64,000 bases of DNA, from NCBI GenBank assembly GCA_020205615.1, contig CM035164.1, positions 461,501 to 525,500 on the forward strand, given 5' to 3'. Positions 1 through 10,400 of this stretch are shown in pieces (position 1 is the first letter of the stretch; each line of letters begins with the position of its first letter). The stretch is from Panax quinquefolius (Eukaryota > Streptophyta > Magnoliopsida > Apiales > Araliaceae). Both the position numbers and the translations under genes were made by a program. The notes beneath the pieces are model-generated. The model was given only the letters and a program-made list of their open reading frames with translations, had not been told where the DNA came from and searched no databases.

Positions 1-364
1 ATTACTATTGGACGAAGGTAATTACTTATTCACAAAGGTAATTATCGTACTTTTACTACCGGGTAGTTCAACAGCTTTTAACGGTAACACCTCTGCCGTT
101 ATTTTTATAGAAAGATAATTTTGTCGCTTTCTAACTACGATATACCTCTCGCTTAATGGGTCCACCAATGATTGAGTAGTAGTACGAATATTCTCCCACA
201 AAAGAATATTCCCACCAAAACGAATATTTTATAACAACTTGCTTACTTTGCAAAATTTATAAATATTACCCACAACTATAACATTATATCAAATTTATTC
301 CATAATATTCAAAAATAATATTTATAGAAAATTCATCTTTGTTTATAAAAGTTGGGGTCTTACA
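1..364 (-). mobile_element. Partial 3' LTR of Ty3/gypsy element A
   Basis: Read on the minus strand, the LTR begins at 364 with TGTAAGACCCC and continues past the left edge of the window. The same stretch, including the motifs around GAATATTCG, recurs in the LTRs at 12413 and 31353, which fixes the boundary. Just inside it (365-375) is a purine-rich tract on the minus strand (AGAAGGGAGGT), the polypurine tract that primes plus-strand DNA synthesis in LTR retrotransposons. The far end lies outside the window, so neither length nor TSD can be given. Confidence 0.85.
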
Positions 365-411
365 ACCTCCCTTCTTATGAAATTTCGCCCTCGAAATTAG
401 GGTACGCACGC

Positions 412-1560
412 ACTGGTATGTCAAGAGGGAAGGATACCTTGATTTCATTTTAGATTCTAACTCCCAAGTCATTTCCTCAACATCGTGGTTCCTCCACAAA
501 ACTTTGACTTGAGGTATAACCTTGGGCGTAGAATATGTTCCTTCTTATCCAAAATTTGAACAGAACCTCTTCATACGTCCAAATCTTCCGCTATTTCGTC
601 CTGCTTCTAACTCAATAATATGGTTCGAGTCTTTCACATATTTACGTAACATGGATATGTGAAAACGTTATGAACACGAGACATATTTGGCGGTAGAAGC
701 GAGTCTATAGCCACGCTTCCTACTCGATCGAGGATTAAAATGGACCGATGAATCGAGGATTAAGTTTTCCTCTCTTCCAAATCTTGTAACTCCTTTCCAT
801 GGAGCAACTCTTAACAACACATGATCTCCTATATCGAATTCCACGCCCTTTCGATGAAGATCAAGATAACTCTTTTTGTCGATCTTGTGAGGTTTTTATA
901 CGTTCTTGGGATCGTTTGAATCTTTTCCAAGTAGTCATACGTACCAACTCCCGTCCCCAACAACGCTTGCTTCACCCACCTCATCCCAAAGATACTTGGA
1001 ATCGACACTTTCTTCCATACAACGCTTGAATGGAGCCATGCCAATACTTGTTTGATAACTCGTTGTTGTAGGAAAACTCCACCAATGGTAAGAACTTGTC
1101 CTAACTTCCTTGAAATCAAGGACACGAGTCTTAATAGATCTTCAAGAGTTTGAATAGTCCTCTCCGATCGTCCGTCCGTCCGAGGGATGATATCTTTGAA
1201 GCTAAATCGTAAGTCTGTGCTCATAGCTTTTTGCAAACTAACCCAAAATCGTAAAGTGAATCTTGGGTCTCGATCGAAACTATGGATACCGAAGCGTACC
1301 ATGCGTCTTACAATCTCGCTTATGTGCATATGGAGCAAGACGTTCAAGTGTATAAGTTTCAGACGATAAGAAATGAGCGGACTTGGTCAATCTATCAACA
1401 ATGACCCAAATCGCATCTATGCCTTGAGAAACCTTAGGAAGACCGTGAATCGAAATCCATGGTAATGTGCTCCCACTTCCATTCGGAATTTCAAGTGGTT
1501 GCAATGGACCTTTTGGTACTTGATGCTCCGCTTTAACTCGTTGACAAGTTAAACACCTTG
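412..1560 (-). pseudogene. Integrase with C-terminal chromodomain-like tail, element A
   Basis: Minus-strand frames carry integrase core pieces (for example DAIWVIVDRLTKSAHFL near 1390-1430 and [17 protein letters not shown] near 1130-1190). A GPY/F-type C-terminal region follows, then a tail with VLWRNHDVEEMTWE near 450-500. In intact chromoviruses this region joins cDNA to host chromatin and the tail helps target it. The frame changes several times and no single ORF covers the domain, so it cannot encode a working enzyme. Element B (12503-13560) holds a better preserved copy of the same region. Confidence 0.8.
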
Positions 1561-1569
1561 AGATAAACA

Positions 1570-3250
1570 GCTATCTCTCTCTTTTCATATTGCTCCACCA
1601 AAATGTATGATTTAATATCATGATACATTTTGGTACTCCCGAGATGGATTGCAAATGGTGTGTTGCGCTTCCATCATAATATTATACTTTAAATTAGGGT
1701 CGTTAGAACACAAAGTCCGGAGTTGACTCAAGTATTCCTTCTTCATCGATTCTTGCTTCCTAAGATAGCACCTTCTTGCACTTTCTTTCATACGCGCGCG
1801 CCTCCAGTGTCCGTAGCTTGAACAACTTTAACTTTATCGATTAAAGTCGGTTCTACTCATATACTCGTTATCATCACACGCGTCCCTAGTAGTCTTTAAC
1901 TCTATCTCCATCCTTTGCAAGTCACACAAAATGGGCCTTTCATTGACAATATCGCACTCAGATTGCATATGATCTTCTACTCAATCGTCACCTACCACGT
2001 TCGCTTTTCCAAGATTGTATTGGATGGTATGATCATAATCTTTCAACAGCTTCAAGCCAACGTCGTTGTCGCATGTTGAGTTCCTTTTGAGTGAAGAAAT
2101 ATTTGAGGCTTTTATGATCCGTAAAGATCTCCACTTTATCCCCATACAAGTAATGCCTCCAAATTTTAAGTCATGAAAGACAACAAATTTGCCAACTCTA
2201 GATCATGAGTAGGATAATTCCTCTTATATTCTTTGAGTTATCGCGAGGCATAAAGCTATAACTTTTCCATGTTTCATGAGAACACATCCCAACCCTTTGC
2301 GCCTCAAGCATCACCGTAGATGATAAATCCTCTCCGAGCCAGATGGTATTGTCGTAACAAGTCTTTGAAATAAGTCTCCTCTTGAGTTCTTGAAAACTCT
2401 TCTCACATTCTTCGCTCCAATCAACTTTGTATCTTTCCGAAGTTAATGAAATCGATGGAGTAGCGATTCGAGAAAATCCTTCCACGAATCTCCGATAATA
2501 ACCAACTAAACCGAGAAAGCTACGTACTTCGGTCCACTTATTTAGGTTGTTCCCACTTTGAATAGCTTGAATCTTTCTTTGGGTCAACAGATATTCCACG
2601 ACTTGATACCACGTGCCCAAGGAATGCTACTTCTTCTTGAAGCCGAACTCGCATTTCTTCAACTTGGCATAAAGCTTATATTCACGAAGCTTTTGGAGTG
2701 TCACCTCAAGTGTTGCTTTCATGATCTTCACTGCTTTTGGAATAAAAAAGGATGTCATCAATAAAGACGACCACAAAGTGATCCAAATATTCCTTGAATA
2801 CTTTGCCTCATCATATCCACGAAGGCGGCAGGAGCATTAGTCAATCCAAAGGACATGACTAGGAATTCATAATGCCCGCATCGAGTTCGGCGAAGTCTTT
2901 GGAATGTCACGGTTCTAATCTTCAATTGGTGATATCCAAACGAAGATCAATCTTTGAAAAGAATTTGGCTCCTTGCAATCGGGTCAAACAGTCATCAATA
3001 CGTGGCAATGGATACCTATTTTTGATGGTGACTTGATTCAACTCCCGATAATCAATACAAAGTCGCATACTCCCATCTTTCTTCTTCACGAATAGAGCAG
3101 AGCACCCCAAGGAGAAGTACTTGGGACGAATAAAGCCAATGTCTAACAATTCCTGCGCAGTTGGGTCTTTAACTCCTCGAAGTTCAATAAGAACCATTCG
3201 ATATGGGGCTTTGGCGATAGGTTTTGTCTGGGGTTCAAGGTCGATACAAA
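1570..3250 (-). pseudogene. Reverse transcriptase and RNase H, element A
   Basis: The minus strand carries the RT N-terminal segment ([20 protein letters not shown], near 3035-3105) and the palm start with [10 protein letters not shown] (near 2985-3030). The YIDD-box region follows (around 2750-2800, frame broken), and then an RNase H-proximal segment with FLGLVGYYRRFVEGFSRIA (near 2460-2535). RT copies the element RNA and RNase H removes the template. Frameshifts separate the pieces. Element B lacks nearly all of this section, so A and C are the only copies of it in the window. Confidence 0.8.
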
Positions 3251-4152
3251 ATTCAATTTCACGCTCTGGGTAGGCCGGAAGTTCTTCGGGAATACGTCGG
3301 AAATTTATTAACAATAGAAATATCATTCTAAACCGACGTATTTTGTTTAAATCATGACATGAGCTAAGAAAGCTTGACATCCGCTTTTTCAATAAACGAA
3401 TAGCTTTATGGCTTGAGATGACCGTGATTGATTTTAATGGTTTGGTCGCTTGAATTAGCATAATAGGTTGGTTAGGAATATGAAAGCTAACAACCTTATG
3501 AAAACAATCAATTTTTGCATGATAAGTAGTTAACCAATCAATCCTTGTAGAATCACGCCAAATGCAAGTATTTTTAATGAAATAAGATCGACAGTGTAAT
3601 GTGAGGGTACCGATTTGAACCAAACAAGACTTATAAACAATGGATGTAATAAAGGTTTCTCCCAACCTGAGTTTCCACAGATAAGTCAAAGTCTAATTTC
3701 TCCTGAGTCAAATTTAATCGATGAGCGCAAGTAGGAGAAATAAAAGAATGGGTAGAACCGGATCAAATAAAGTATAGACTTCATTAGAGTTTATGATAAG
3801 CTTACCCGTGACGACCTCATTCGGGTTCCTTGCTCTCTGGGAGGTCACAACAAACGCTCTCCTCAGACTACCTAGGGTTTTGACTTTTACGAGACGGCCT
3901 TTGGTGCCTCCATCCTAACTCGAATTTGTCTTCTAGAACGACAAAATCGAGCTAAGTGACCTTCTCTTCCACAATTATAACACGCTTTGACTGACATTTC
4001 GCATGCAGCTTTGACCGATGTGTCCTCTCCTCCACATTTGAAGCATATGATAGGTGGTCTTTCTCCTTCCTTAACAACTAAAACTTTGGTCTTGACGCTC
4101 TTTCCATCATTGTTGAATCTCCTTTTTTGAAATGTCCATTCTTATTGTTTTG
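3251..4152 (-). pseudogene. Protease and gag zinc-knuckle region, element A (truncated)
   Basis: The region aligns by eye with 13600-14520 of element B. That part of B carries the aspartic protease stretch (YTLFDLGSTHSFISP, with the active-site Asp) and a CCHC gag segment. In A the same DNA is frameshifted. The protease-RT linker ([21 protein letters not shown], near 3220-3270) is readable. Sequence similarity to B ends at about 4152, next to an (AAT)n tract, leaving gag without its N-terminal half. Confidence 0.65.
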
Positions 4153-4170
4153 GTACGATTCTGGCAACAA

Positions 4171-4241
4171 GTACTATAATAATAATAATAATAATAGTAC
4201 TAATAATAATAATAACAATAACAATAATAATAATAATAATA

Positions 4242-4277
<36 letters not shown>

Positions 4278-4376
4278 GTAATTATAATAGTAGTAGTACT
4301 AATAATAATAATAATAATAATAATAACAATAACAGTAATAATAATAATAGTAGTACTAATAATAATAATAATAGTC

Positions 4377-4408
<32 letters not shown>
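4171..4408. repeat. (AAT)n microsatellite, about 240 bp
   Basis: The stretch is an almost pure trinucleotide tract of AAT with occasional AGT, AAC and ACT interruptions. It sits exactly between the broken end of element A and the first captured gene fragment, so it marks or obscures that junction. Its long open frame (poly-Asn on plus, poly-Ile on minus) is a by-product of the repeat. Confidence 0.95.
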
Positions 4409-4446
4409 CTCATTAGTGTACTACTGCGTACACTTTCCTCTCTCCA

Positions 4447-4881
4447 ATGACGAAGATCAAAACGAAGAAGCGCAGGCTCGTTAAGACACCGATAAACCCA
4501 TCAAACCAGAATCTAAACCCCTCAAGAAAAACAAGAAGATTAACCCCCCAAAAACCCTAGCAATCCCCAAACACGACCCTCAGACCTCCTCCGAATCCGA
4601 CACCCCTGAGCCAAACGTTGATTCAATTCAGACCCTCCTCGAACCCTACACCAAAGACCAACTCATCGGCTTCCTTATCGACGCCGCCGTCAAAACCCCC
4701 TCTATCAGTTCTCGTATTCACATGGCCGCCGATCGGGACATCTCCCACCGCAAAATCTTCATTCACGATCTTAGTTGGGATACCACACGCGAAACCCTAG
4801 TCTCGGTGTTCGAACCCTTTGGCGAAATCGAGGTCTGCAACGTTGTCGCCGATCGAGTTACAGGTAAAGCGAAAGGGTTTG
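4447..4881 (+). pseudogene. 5' fragment of a UBA2-like RRM RNA-binding protein gene
   Basis: The plus strand encodes a start-like segment (MTKIKTKKRR) followed, after a frame change, by LLEPYTKDQLIGFLIDAAV and then IFIHDLSWDTTRETLV and FEPFGEIEVCNVVADRVTG. This is the N-terminal half of an RRM: RNP2 is KIFIHDL, and RNP1 is cut after KGFG by a splice donor (GTAAGT) at 4882. The lead-in and RRM resemble plant UBP1-associated protein 2 (UBA2) proteins, nuclear RNA-binding regulators of mRNA stability. The frame opened by the ATG at 4447 runs into a stop, and the second half of the RRM is absent, so this is a non-functional piece. UBA2 is the best match from memory; another RRM family is possible. 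Confidence 0.65.
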
Positions 4882-5168
4882 GTAAGTTGTTGTCTTTCTG
4901 ACTACTGATTATCTTCTCCTTTTTTTTTGCACCATTCAAAAAGCTAAACAAAGTTCTCTGTTGAAGGTTTTCTACTGTGTTTATATGCTTGATTGGCTAG
5001 TGTAATAGTTTATGATCATGTATTTGAATTCTAATGGGCTTCGCGCCAAGTTTTGCTCATGTGGAGTTAAATCAAACCATACCATCGTAAATTGAAAATT
5101 TGAAATTAATGAAGCTAATTCAACTGCTATACAAACCAGTGATGAAATGTTATTCCTTTTTTTCATAG

Positions 5169-5383
5169 TGTTCAGTAGAGTTGGTGGATCTGGAAGATGG
5201 GGTCCCTGAAACCAAGCAACATTTGGCGAAATATGAAAGGGATTGTAGGATTTGTCATATGACTTTGGATGCATCTAATCAAGAATCTGGGGTACCCATA
5301 GAATTGGGTTGTTCTTGTAAAGATGATTTGGCTGCTGCTCATAAACATTGTGCTGAGGCTTGGTTCAAGATTAAGGGCAACAA
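5169..5383 (+). pseudogene. RINGv (RING-CH) zinc finger gene fragment
   Basis: The exon reads ELVDLEDGVPETKQHLAKYE, then RDCRICHMTLDA, GCSCKDDLAAAHKHCAEAWF and KIKGNK. The spacing of CxxC, CSC and HxxC is that of the C4HC3 RINGv domain of MARCH-like E3 ubiquitin ligases. It lies between an intron acceptor (AG at about 5168) and a donor (GTAAGTG at 5384). The final CxxC pair of the domain, usually on the next exon, is not found downstream, so the finger is incomplete. It lies on the same strand as the UBA2-like piece and just after its splice donor, so a fused transcript is conceivable. Confidence 0.75.
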
Positions 5384-6391
5384 GTAAGTGTCCAACAAAG
5401 TTGAAAGTTTTTATTTTTATTTTTATAAATGATTTTGGGGGTACCCATTTACTGGTTTATGTCAATTTTTTATATTCTGAATATACCCATTTGCGCATAA
5501 AAAAAATGGCTCCACCGCGGAGCTGCTTTGTGGACTTGGTGGAGGTAATGTGGTTTAATTTTTGTATGAGCTTGCTACAAATTAATTTTTGTATGAGGTT
5601 CTAGGCTCTCATTATTCTCCTTGAAGGAGTTTTGTGTGTTGGTGGTGTACATGGTGTGTTCCCCACATCCACTACATGTACTGCATTTCATGTCTTCCAA
5701 AATGATATTCGAGAAATTTAAGAGAAATACAAGATAGTATAGTTAAACCATTAGTATGTGGCCAAGGTTACTGCTATTACAGGTGATGCTGTGTTATATA
5801 TTTGTAGGTTTCTCTGTAGAAAGTCTCTTGTTATTTTTAATTGCTATCGTTGATCTATACACATCTATCTAGTAAACTTCTATGGTCCAGGTCTGTCTTA
5901 AGACTTGATATGACTTTTTAATTGCAATTTTTAGAACCATAGGTTCTGTGTTGGTGTTACATTTATGTGGAACTTAATTGTTAGTTCACTAACTTGATTC
6001 ATTAGGCTTTTGTTCTATTTGTGATATATAAATGCAGTCTTTAGTGGTACTGTCAACTGAATTTGGCAGCTTAACAGTCAGTAGTTGGTAATCACTAGTA
6101 AGGAGTCAGGGAAGGGAAATGGTGCTTCCCAGTGTAGTCTTTATCCCATTCAAATGAGCTTATCAAATTACAGGATGATCTTTGAGCAGACTTTGACATT
6201 AGAATCCTTATTAGGTTATATTGTTAGAGAACATAGGTAACTTTTAGTCCCTTGATGGTTTGGTTTATGCTCCTTAATTGATTGACATGCAGGTAGGTTA
6301 ATTTTCACATTCCTTTCAGAGTTGCCTATTGTTCCCTTTTTATATCTTTGTTTACAGTTGTTTTGAAACATCTTTGCAGATCATGGACTTG
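5384..6391 (+). other. Intron-like spacer between captured gene fragments
   Basis: This T-rich plus-strand sequence begins with the RINGv splice donor and ends with pyrimidine-rich acceptor-like sequence before the RKP-like exon. I see no coding segment, LTR or terminal repeat in it. Confidence 0.5.
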
Positions 6392-7215
6392 CAGCAGAGG
6401 AAATGCTCTCTTGCAATCTTGCAAGAGTGCTAGAGTTCTGCACCCGTGAAATCCTGAAAGCATTCCTGTCAGGTTCAGATATGAAGCTGTATAGACTAAT
6501 TGAATTGATCGTCTTTATTCTAAACCACTTGACTTCAGTGGCTGATCCTGAGTTTATTGAATTGTAAGTTTTTGTTTATAGAATTTTCAGTCATCTATGT
6601 CCACTAACTATCTGTATATGTCATGCATTTTCAAAAAGAAAAGAAGAGTAAAAAAAAATTGAATCTGGAAAATATCGTAAATATCTTTGTGGAAACAAAT
6701 CTAAGAATGCTCAAGTTACTTACCCATGGAGAAGAATATTATCTTGATGACTGGTCTAGCTTCTAGAAGATCCTGGTTATTTTCCTTATTAATCTTTGTT
6801 CTATTGGATTTTGCACAAGAATTTAGGAACAAATGGACAACTTCAATTTAACATGTGCAATTGTTTTTTATACTTGATCATCTTGAAGTCTTTGGGTTTT
6901 GAGTCCTGCATCAGGTTTACTAATTTGCATATTCGTTTATGAAAAGTATCAGTTGTACCTTGGAGCATAATTTGGGACTTTTGGAGGACTTTTTTAGCAT
7001 TACTTACCTATTGCATATTATTACTGCAGGACGACCTGGTCAGTCTCCAGAGAAAGTACCGAGGCATGATACTAGCACGTCTTGCTGGCATCATCTTAAA
7101 TTTGTTTAATGCTAGTATGAACACAAAACATAATGATATTGTTGGGATATTTGCAAGTATGGACTGCCCCGATACTGTTCTTTTTGGATTTTAGTATCTC
7201 TTAGAATACAATTGG
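6392..7215 (+). pseudogene. RKP/KPC1-like E3 ligase gene fragment, two exons
   Basis: Two exon pieces are separated by a retained intron. The first (about 6392-6563) reads VLEFCTREILKAFLSGSD and LIELIVFILNHLTSVADPE. The second (about 7030-7215) reads RPGQSPEKV, a frameshift, then GIILNLFNASMNTKHNDIVG and IFASMDCPDTVLFGF. It then has an in-frame TAG (7192-7194) where a Gln codon (FQYLLEYNW) is expected, and a donor at 7216. This matches my recollection of the middle of plant RKP (related to KPC1), a SPRY/RING ubiquitin ligase. The frameshift and the nonsense codon make it a pseudogene. The kept intron shows a DNA-level copy, not an mRNA-derived one. Confidence 0.75.
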
Positions 7216-7429
7216 GTAAGTGCTCATCCGCCTTAGCTAGTCTCTTCATAATTACTTATTTACACAGATGTGGCATATTATCAAATACTTTTGTAATCAA
7301 AATTAAAATTTGGAGCACTGGATCAACAATTTACTCTGATGAGGCCTTACCCTTCACCCCCTGCATTTTAAAAGTTAGCATTAGGATTGAAGGAAATGAC
7401 TAGTTTGAACGAGGCGGAAGGTTTTCTTC

Positions 7430-7540
7430 TGTTCATGGAAGGTCCTCAGCCCATGGAAGGTTTTTATTCTGTTCTTGGAAGGTTCTCAGCCCATGGAGGG
7501 TTTTCTTCTGTTCTTGGAAGGTCCTCAGCCCATGGAAATC
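7430..7540 (+). repeat. Short minisatellite, about 2.5 copies
   Basis: The motif GGAAGGTCCTCAGCCCATGG followed by a TTTTCTTCTGTTCTT-type spacer recurs at about 7438, 7487 and 7516. It lies between the RKP-like and UBP-like fragments and could mark the seam between separately acquired pieces. Confidence 0.8.
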
Positions 7541-7640
7541 AGTGTTACTGGGAATTACTATGATTTTGTAATTGATCTGATGTAATGTGGGTCTTTGGTT
7601 GATTTTTTCTGTGTTGTGAATTTGTTTTGTTAATGTATTA

Positions 7641-7910
7641 GTAGTAGCGCAAACGGAAAGTGCAAACACAGTGGAGAATCAAGCAGTTGATGAGCTGCAG
7701 GCATCTAGGTTCACGTGGATGATTGAGAACTTTTCCAGGCTGAACACCAAGAAGCTTTATTCAGAGATTTTTGTTGTTGGTGGTTATAAATGGTATTTAA
7801 TTCTTACTCACTTGGTTTAACTTATGTGCGAGCCACTTTCTCTTTTTATTATGCCAACTGCGTGATCAGTTTTTGGGTGGAGCAGGTGCTTATTTTTCCA
7901 AAGGGGGTAA
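7641..7910 (+). pseudogene. UBP12/UBP13-like MATH domain fragment
   Basis: The exon at about 7641-7792 reads [20 protein letters not shown], then [20 protein letters not shown] and VGGYKW, followed by a donor (GTATTT at 7793). A second exon near 7888 gives VLIFPKG before an in-frame stop. This is the N-terminal half of the MATH/TRAF-like domain of plant ubiquitin-specific proteases 12/13, where it binds partner proteins. None of the peptidase domain is present. The exon/intron layout is kept, so the copy is genomic. Confidence 0.8.
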
Positions 7911-9216
7911 TAGGATTGTAGGAATTAAAACCAATAAAGAGGGTAATAGTCATCTTAAGGTAACTACATTTTGTTTCTGATTTATTTTCGATGTTTTTGC
8001 GGTGCTTATACATTTTAAAGATATAGATCGTTTTAGTTTAATTTATTGCTACAGCTGTTGATCTGTTTCCCTTGGTGTCTCGCTTCAAAGTTGCACACTA
8101 AATTCCCTGTTATTGGTGTATTTGAATTATGGTAGACAAATAATAATATTGAGATTGGAGGCAAGCCCCCCTTCATTCTTATTACTAGAAAACAGAGAAT
8201 TGTTTCAGAATTTGGCTGGTAGCTCAGCCAAAAATTGCCATGAAACTTTGCCAGGACTATGATTTAGCTGGTTGCTCCTAGCTAACATCATTGGCTTTCT
8301 ATCTCTTGTGAATTAAGTTTCAGATCCTACTTGCAAAGCTTCATATGGTCTTTTTGGTTTCAGATCCACGGGTGTCCTACATTACATGGGCTTTTCAGAA
8401 TTTCAGACCACTACTGAGAAAATATATTAGATTCTGATGCTTCCCATTAATATGCCACTTGGAATTATACTTAACAATTCAATTTCATTGCCAAATTCTA
8501 TGTAACACTTGATATTTTATTTTGGTTACATAATTTCTGTATAAATAGTGAAGGATTTTACATCTTGAATACTTTGTGTAACATAGGTCGTTCATCAGCT
8601 GTGAAATATTGAAGGGAACCTTGTGTGAGAGAGAGAGGGTACATGTGACAAGAACCTCTAAGTCAAATATAGCTTCAGTTATCATATAGCAATTATGGTA
8701 TATGCTTTGTTATTATGATTATTTGGTGTGGGTGAATGTTTTTAGTTCTTTCTAATTCATATGGCTCCACTTTTTGCTGAATTTGCATAATCCTATCATT
8801 AGCCTTCACAAAGACGCCACTGAAAATTTTAATTTTCCCTCAGTCTCAGAGAGTACAAGATTTTCCTAGTTTTGGGATGCATGTTTTTTTTTCCTGAAAA
8901 TCACAGGTGAAAATGGGAATCACAAAAAGAAATTGCATACATATAGGAAAATAATTGCAACAATGACATTAACAACCCACCCTTGTATGTGTATGACGAA
9001 AAGAAATTTCTCTGTTTAGTAGTTATCATCCATTACAATCATATAGTCGCACTGAAGGTTCTTTTTCTATTTGAATTTGTAGCAAATGATATTGTGATTG
9101 TATATTTGTCTTTTTTTGCTTATGAGCAATACGGTGTACATTAGTACCACGTAGCAACTCTATTGTGATCTATTTGTTTCATTTTTCTGACTTGCTATTA
9201 TTTTTAAATATGTGCA
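7911..9216 (+). other. Non-coding stretch between captured fragments
   Basis: This AT-rich DNA probably consists of introns of the UBP-like or following fragment. It includes a short (GA)n run near 8627-8636. I see no recognisable coding exon, LTR or terminal inverted repeat. Confidence 0.4.
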
Positions 9217-9303
9217 GGAAGAATGCTTCTACGACCTGCCTTACAATACTGGGTATCAAATTTCTGTGCTACGTTTACGGAAGACAAGGGACGAAATTAT
9301 GAA
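9217..9303 (+). pseudogene. Unidentified exon-like segment
   Basis: After an acceptor-like TGTGCAG, the plus strand reads EECFYDLPYNTGYQISVLRL and RKTRDEI, ending near a stop. Amino-acid composition and the preceding acceptor look exonic. I do not recognise the family; it could be the last piece of the UBP-like fragment or a fifth captured gene. Confidence 0.35.
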
Positions 9304-9480
9304 CTGTACTCTCTATATATGTAGATATATATTTTGATTGAAGAACTGTGGTAGCTTTAGATGGTTAATTGTAAAGATAATGAATGATTATGTAGTGGAT
9401 GATTTGATTAAGTTAATAATATTTTAGTTTTTTGTATTTTTGTCATTATTTGTTATGGGGACATTGAGCCAGCCAGGTAT

Positions 9481-10280
9481 ACAAAAAGAATGTCAAATTT
9501 TGATTTGGCAACAATGTAATTCGTTACCAAAGTATTGAACAAGTTTTAATATAGCAATAATTTTTTATACATTTAGCAACAAATTTTCGTTGCTAATGAC
9601 ATTAAAAATATAATATTTGGCAACGAAAAATTAACCTAATAACAACGGAGAGGATATTGTTGGTAATACTAAAATAAAAGGCAACATTTTTTATCGTTGC
9701 AAATCATATCAACTTTCGTTGCAAATATAAAGAAATGACAACATATAATGTCGTTGCTAATCGACGACTTTCGTTGTTATTGAAAAATAATAAGCAACAA
9801 ATATTTTTGTTGCTGATTCAGCATAATGTCGTTGCCAAATAATATAATCAGCAATGAAAGCAAACTTAGGCAACAATTTTCATAATTTACTGTAACGAAA
9901 CATGTCGTTGCAAAATGGAGTCAATTGCAACGAAAATGCACAGTCGTTGCAAAAAAAAAAAGAGTTCATTTCGTTGCCAATTAGAAGGCTTTTGCAACGA
10001 AATGGGTTTTTTAGCAACAAAAGTTTAATTATTCGCAACAATAATACATTTGTTGCTAAATGATCGATGTCTCTCAGACGAAAGCCAAATTTCGTTTGCA
10101 AAATGTATTACTTTTTTGGCAACGAAAAAATACGTCACATTTGGAACAATTAGCAACGCTTCATTCATGTGAACGAAGACGCAACGACAGTAAAGTCGTT
10201 GCCAAAATCCTTTTGCAACGAAATTTGGCACCTTTAGCAACGAAAATCGGTTGTTGCTAAAGCCCCATTTTTTTGTAGTG
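9481..10280 (+). mobile_element. Terminal region of a CACTA-like DNA transposon
   Basis: The segment ends at 10280 with TTTTTTTGTAGTG, the complement of CACTACAAAAAAA, the classic terminus of plant CACTA (En/Spm) elements. The preceding 800 bp is packed with degenerate copies, in both orientations, of TTTCGTTGC / GCAACGAAA. These are subterminal repeats of the kind that bind the CACTA transposase. The matching left terminus with CACTAC is not found; ACAAAAAGAA at about 9482, preceded by TAT, could be a worn remnant because TAT also follows 10280. The gene fragments at 4447-9303 may be cargo of this element. Confidence 0.7.
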
Positions 10281-10400
10281 TATATCGAATTCCACGTCCT
10301 TTCGATGAAGATCAGCATAACTCTTTTGTCGATCTTGTGAGGTTTTTATACGTTCACGGATCGTTTGAATCTTTTCCGTAGTCATACGTACTCAACTCCG
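10281..10400 (-). pseudogene. Detached integrase fragment of a gypsy element
   Basis: This ~115-bp piece is nearly identical to 12879-12990 of element B (the integrase C-terminal linker, with YDLHRKDVEF-type coding on minus). It joins directly to the CACTA terminus on its left and, near 10400, to the middle of an LTR on its right. The order is wrong for any intact element, so this is a rearrangement junction. Confidence 0.75.

Larger units (their letters stand above)
365..4152 (-). mobile_element. Internal region of decayed Ty3/gypsy chromovirus (element A)
   Basis: On the minus strand the order is gag zinc-knuckle region, protease, reverse transcriptase, RNase H, integrase, chromodomain, polypurine tract, LTR. 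That gag-PR-RT-RH-IN order is diagnostic of Ty3/gypsy, and the C-terminal chromodomain-like tail points to the Tekay/Del group of plant chromoviruses. The copy has many frameshifts and stops. It ends abruptly at about 4152 inside gag, where similarity to element B (around 14515) stops. No 5' LTR or primer binding site follows, so this is a 5'-truncated relic. Confidence 0.85.

Noticed and set aside
1..4152. Possible endogenous pararetrovirus
   Set aside because: The order protease-RT-RNase H-integrase, tRNA-Met PBS and LTRs with 5-bp duplications in the related elements show Ty3/gypsy retrotransposons; no movement protein region was seen.
4127..4450. Open frame of 107 codons rich in Asn
   Set aside because: It is the translation of the (AAT)n microsatellite, with no start context or domain; the minus-strand poly-Ile frame has the same cause.
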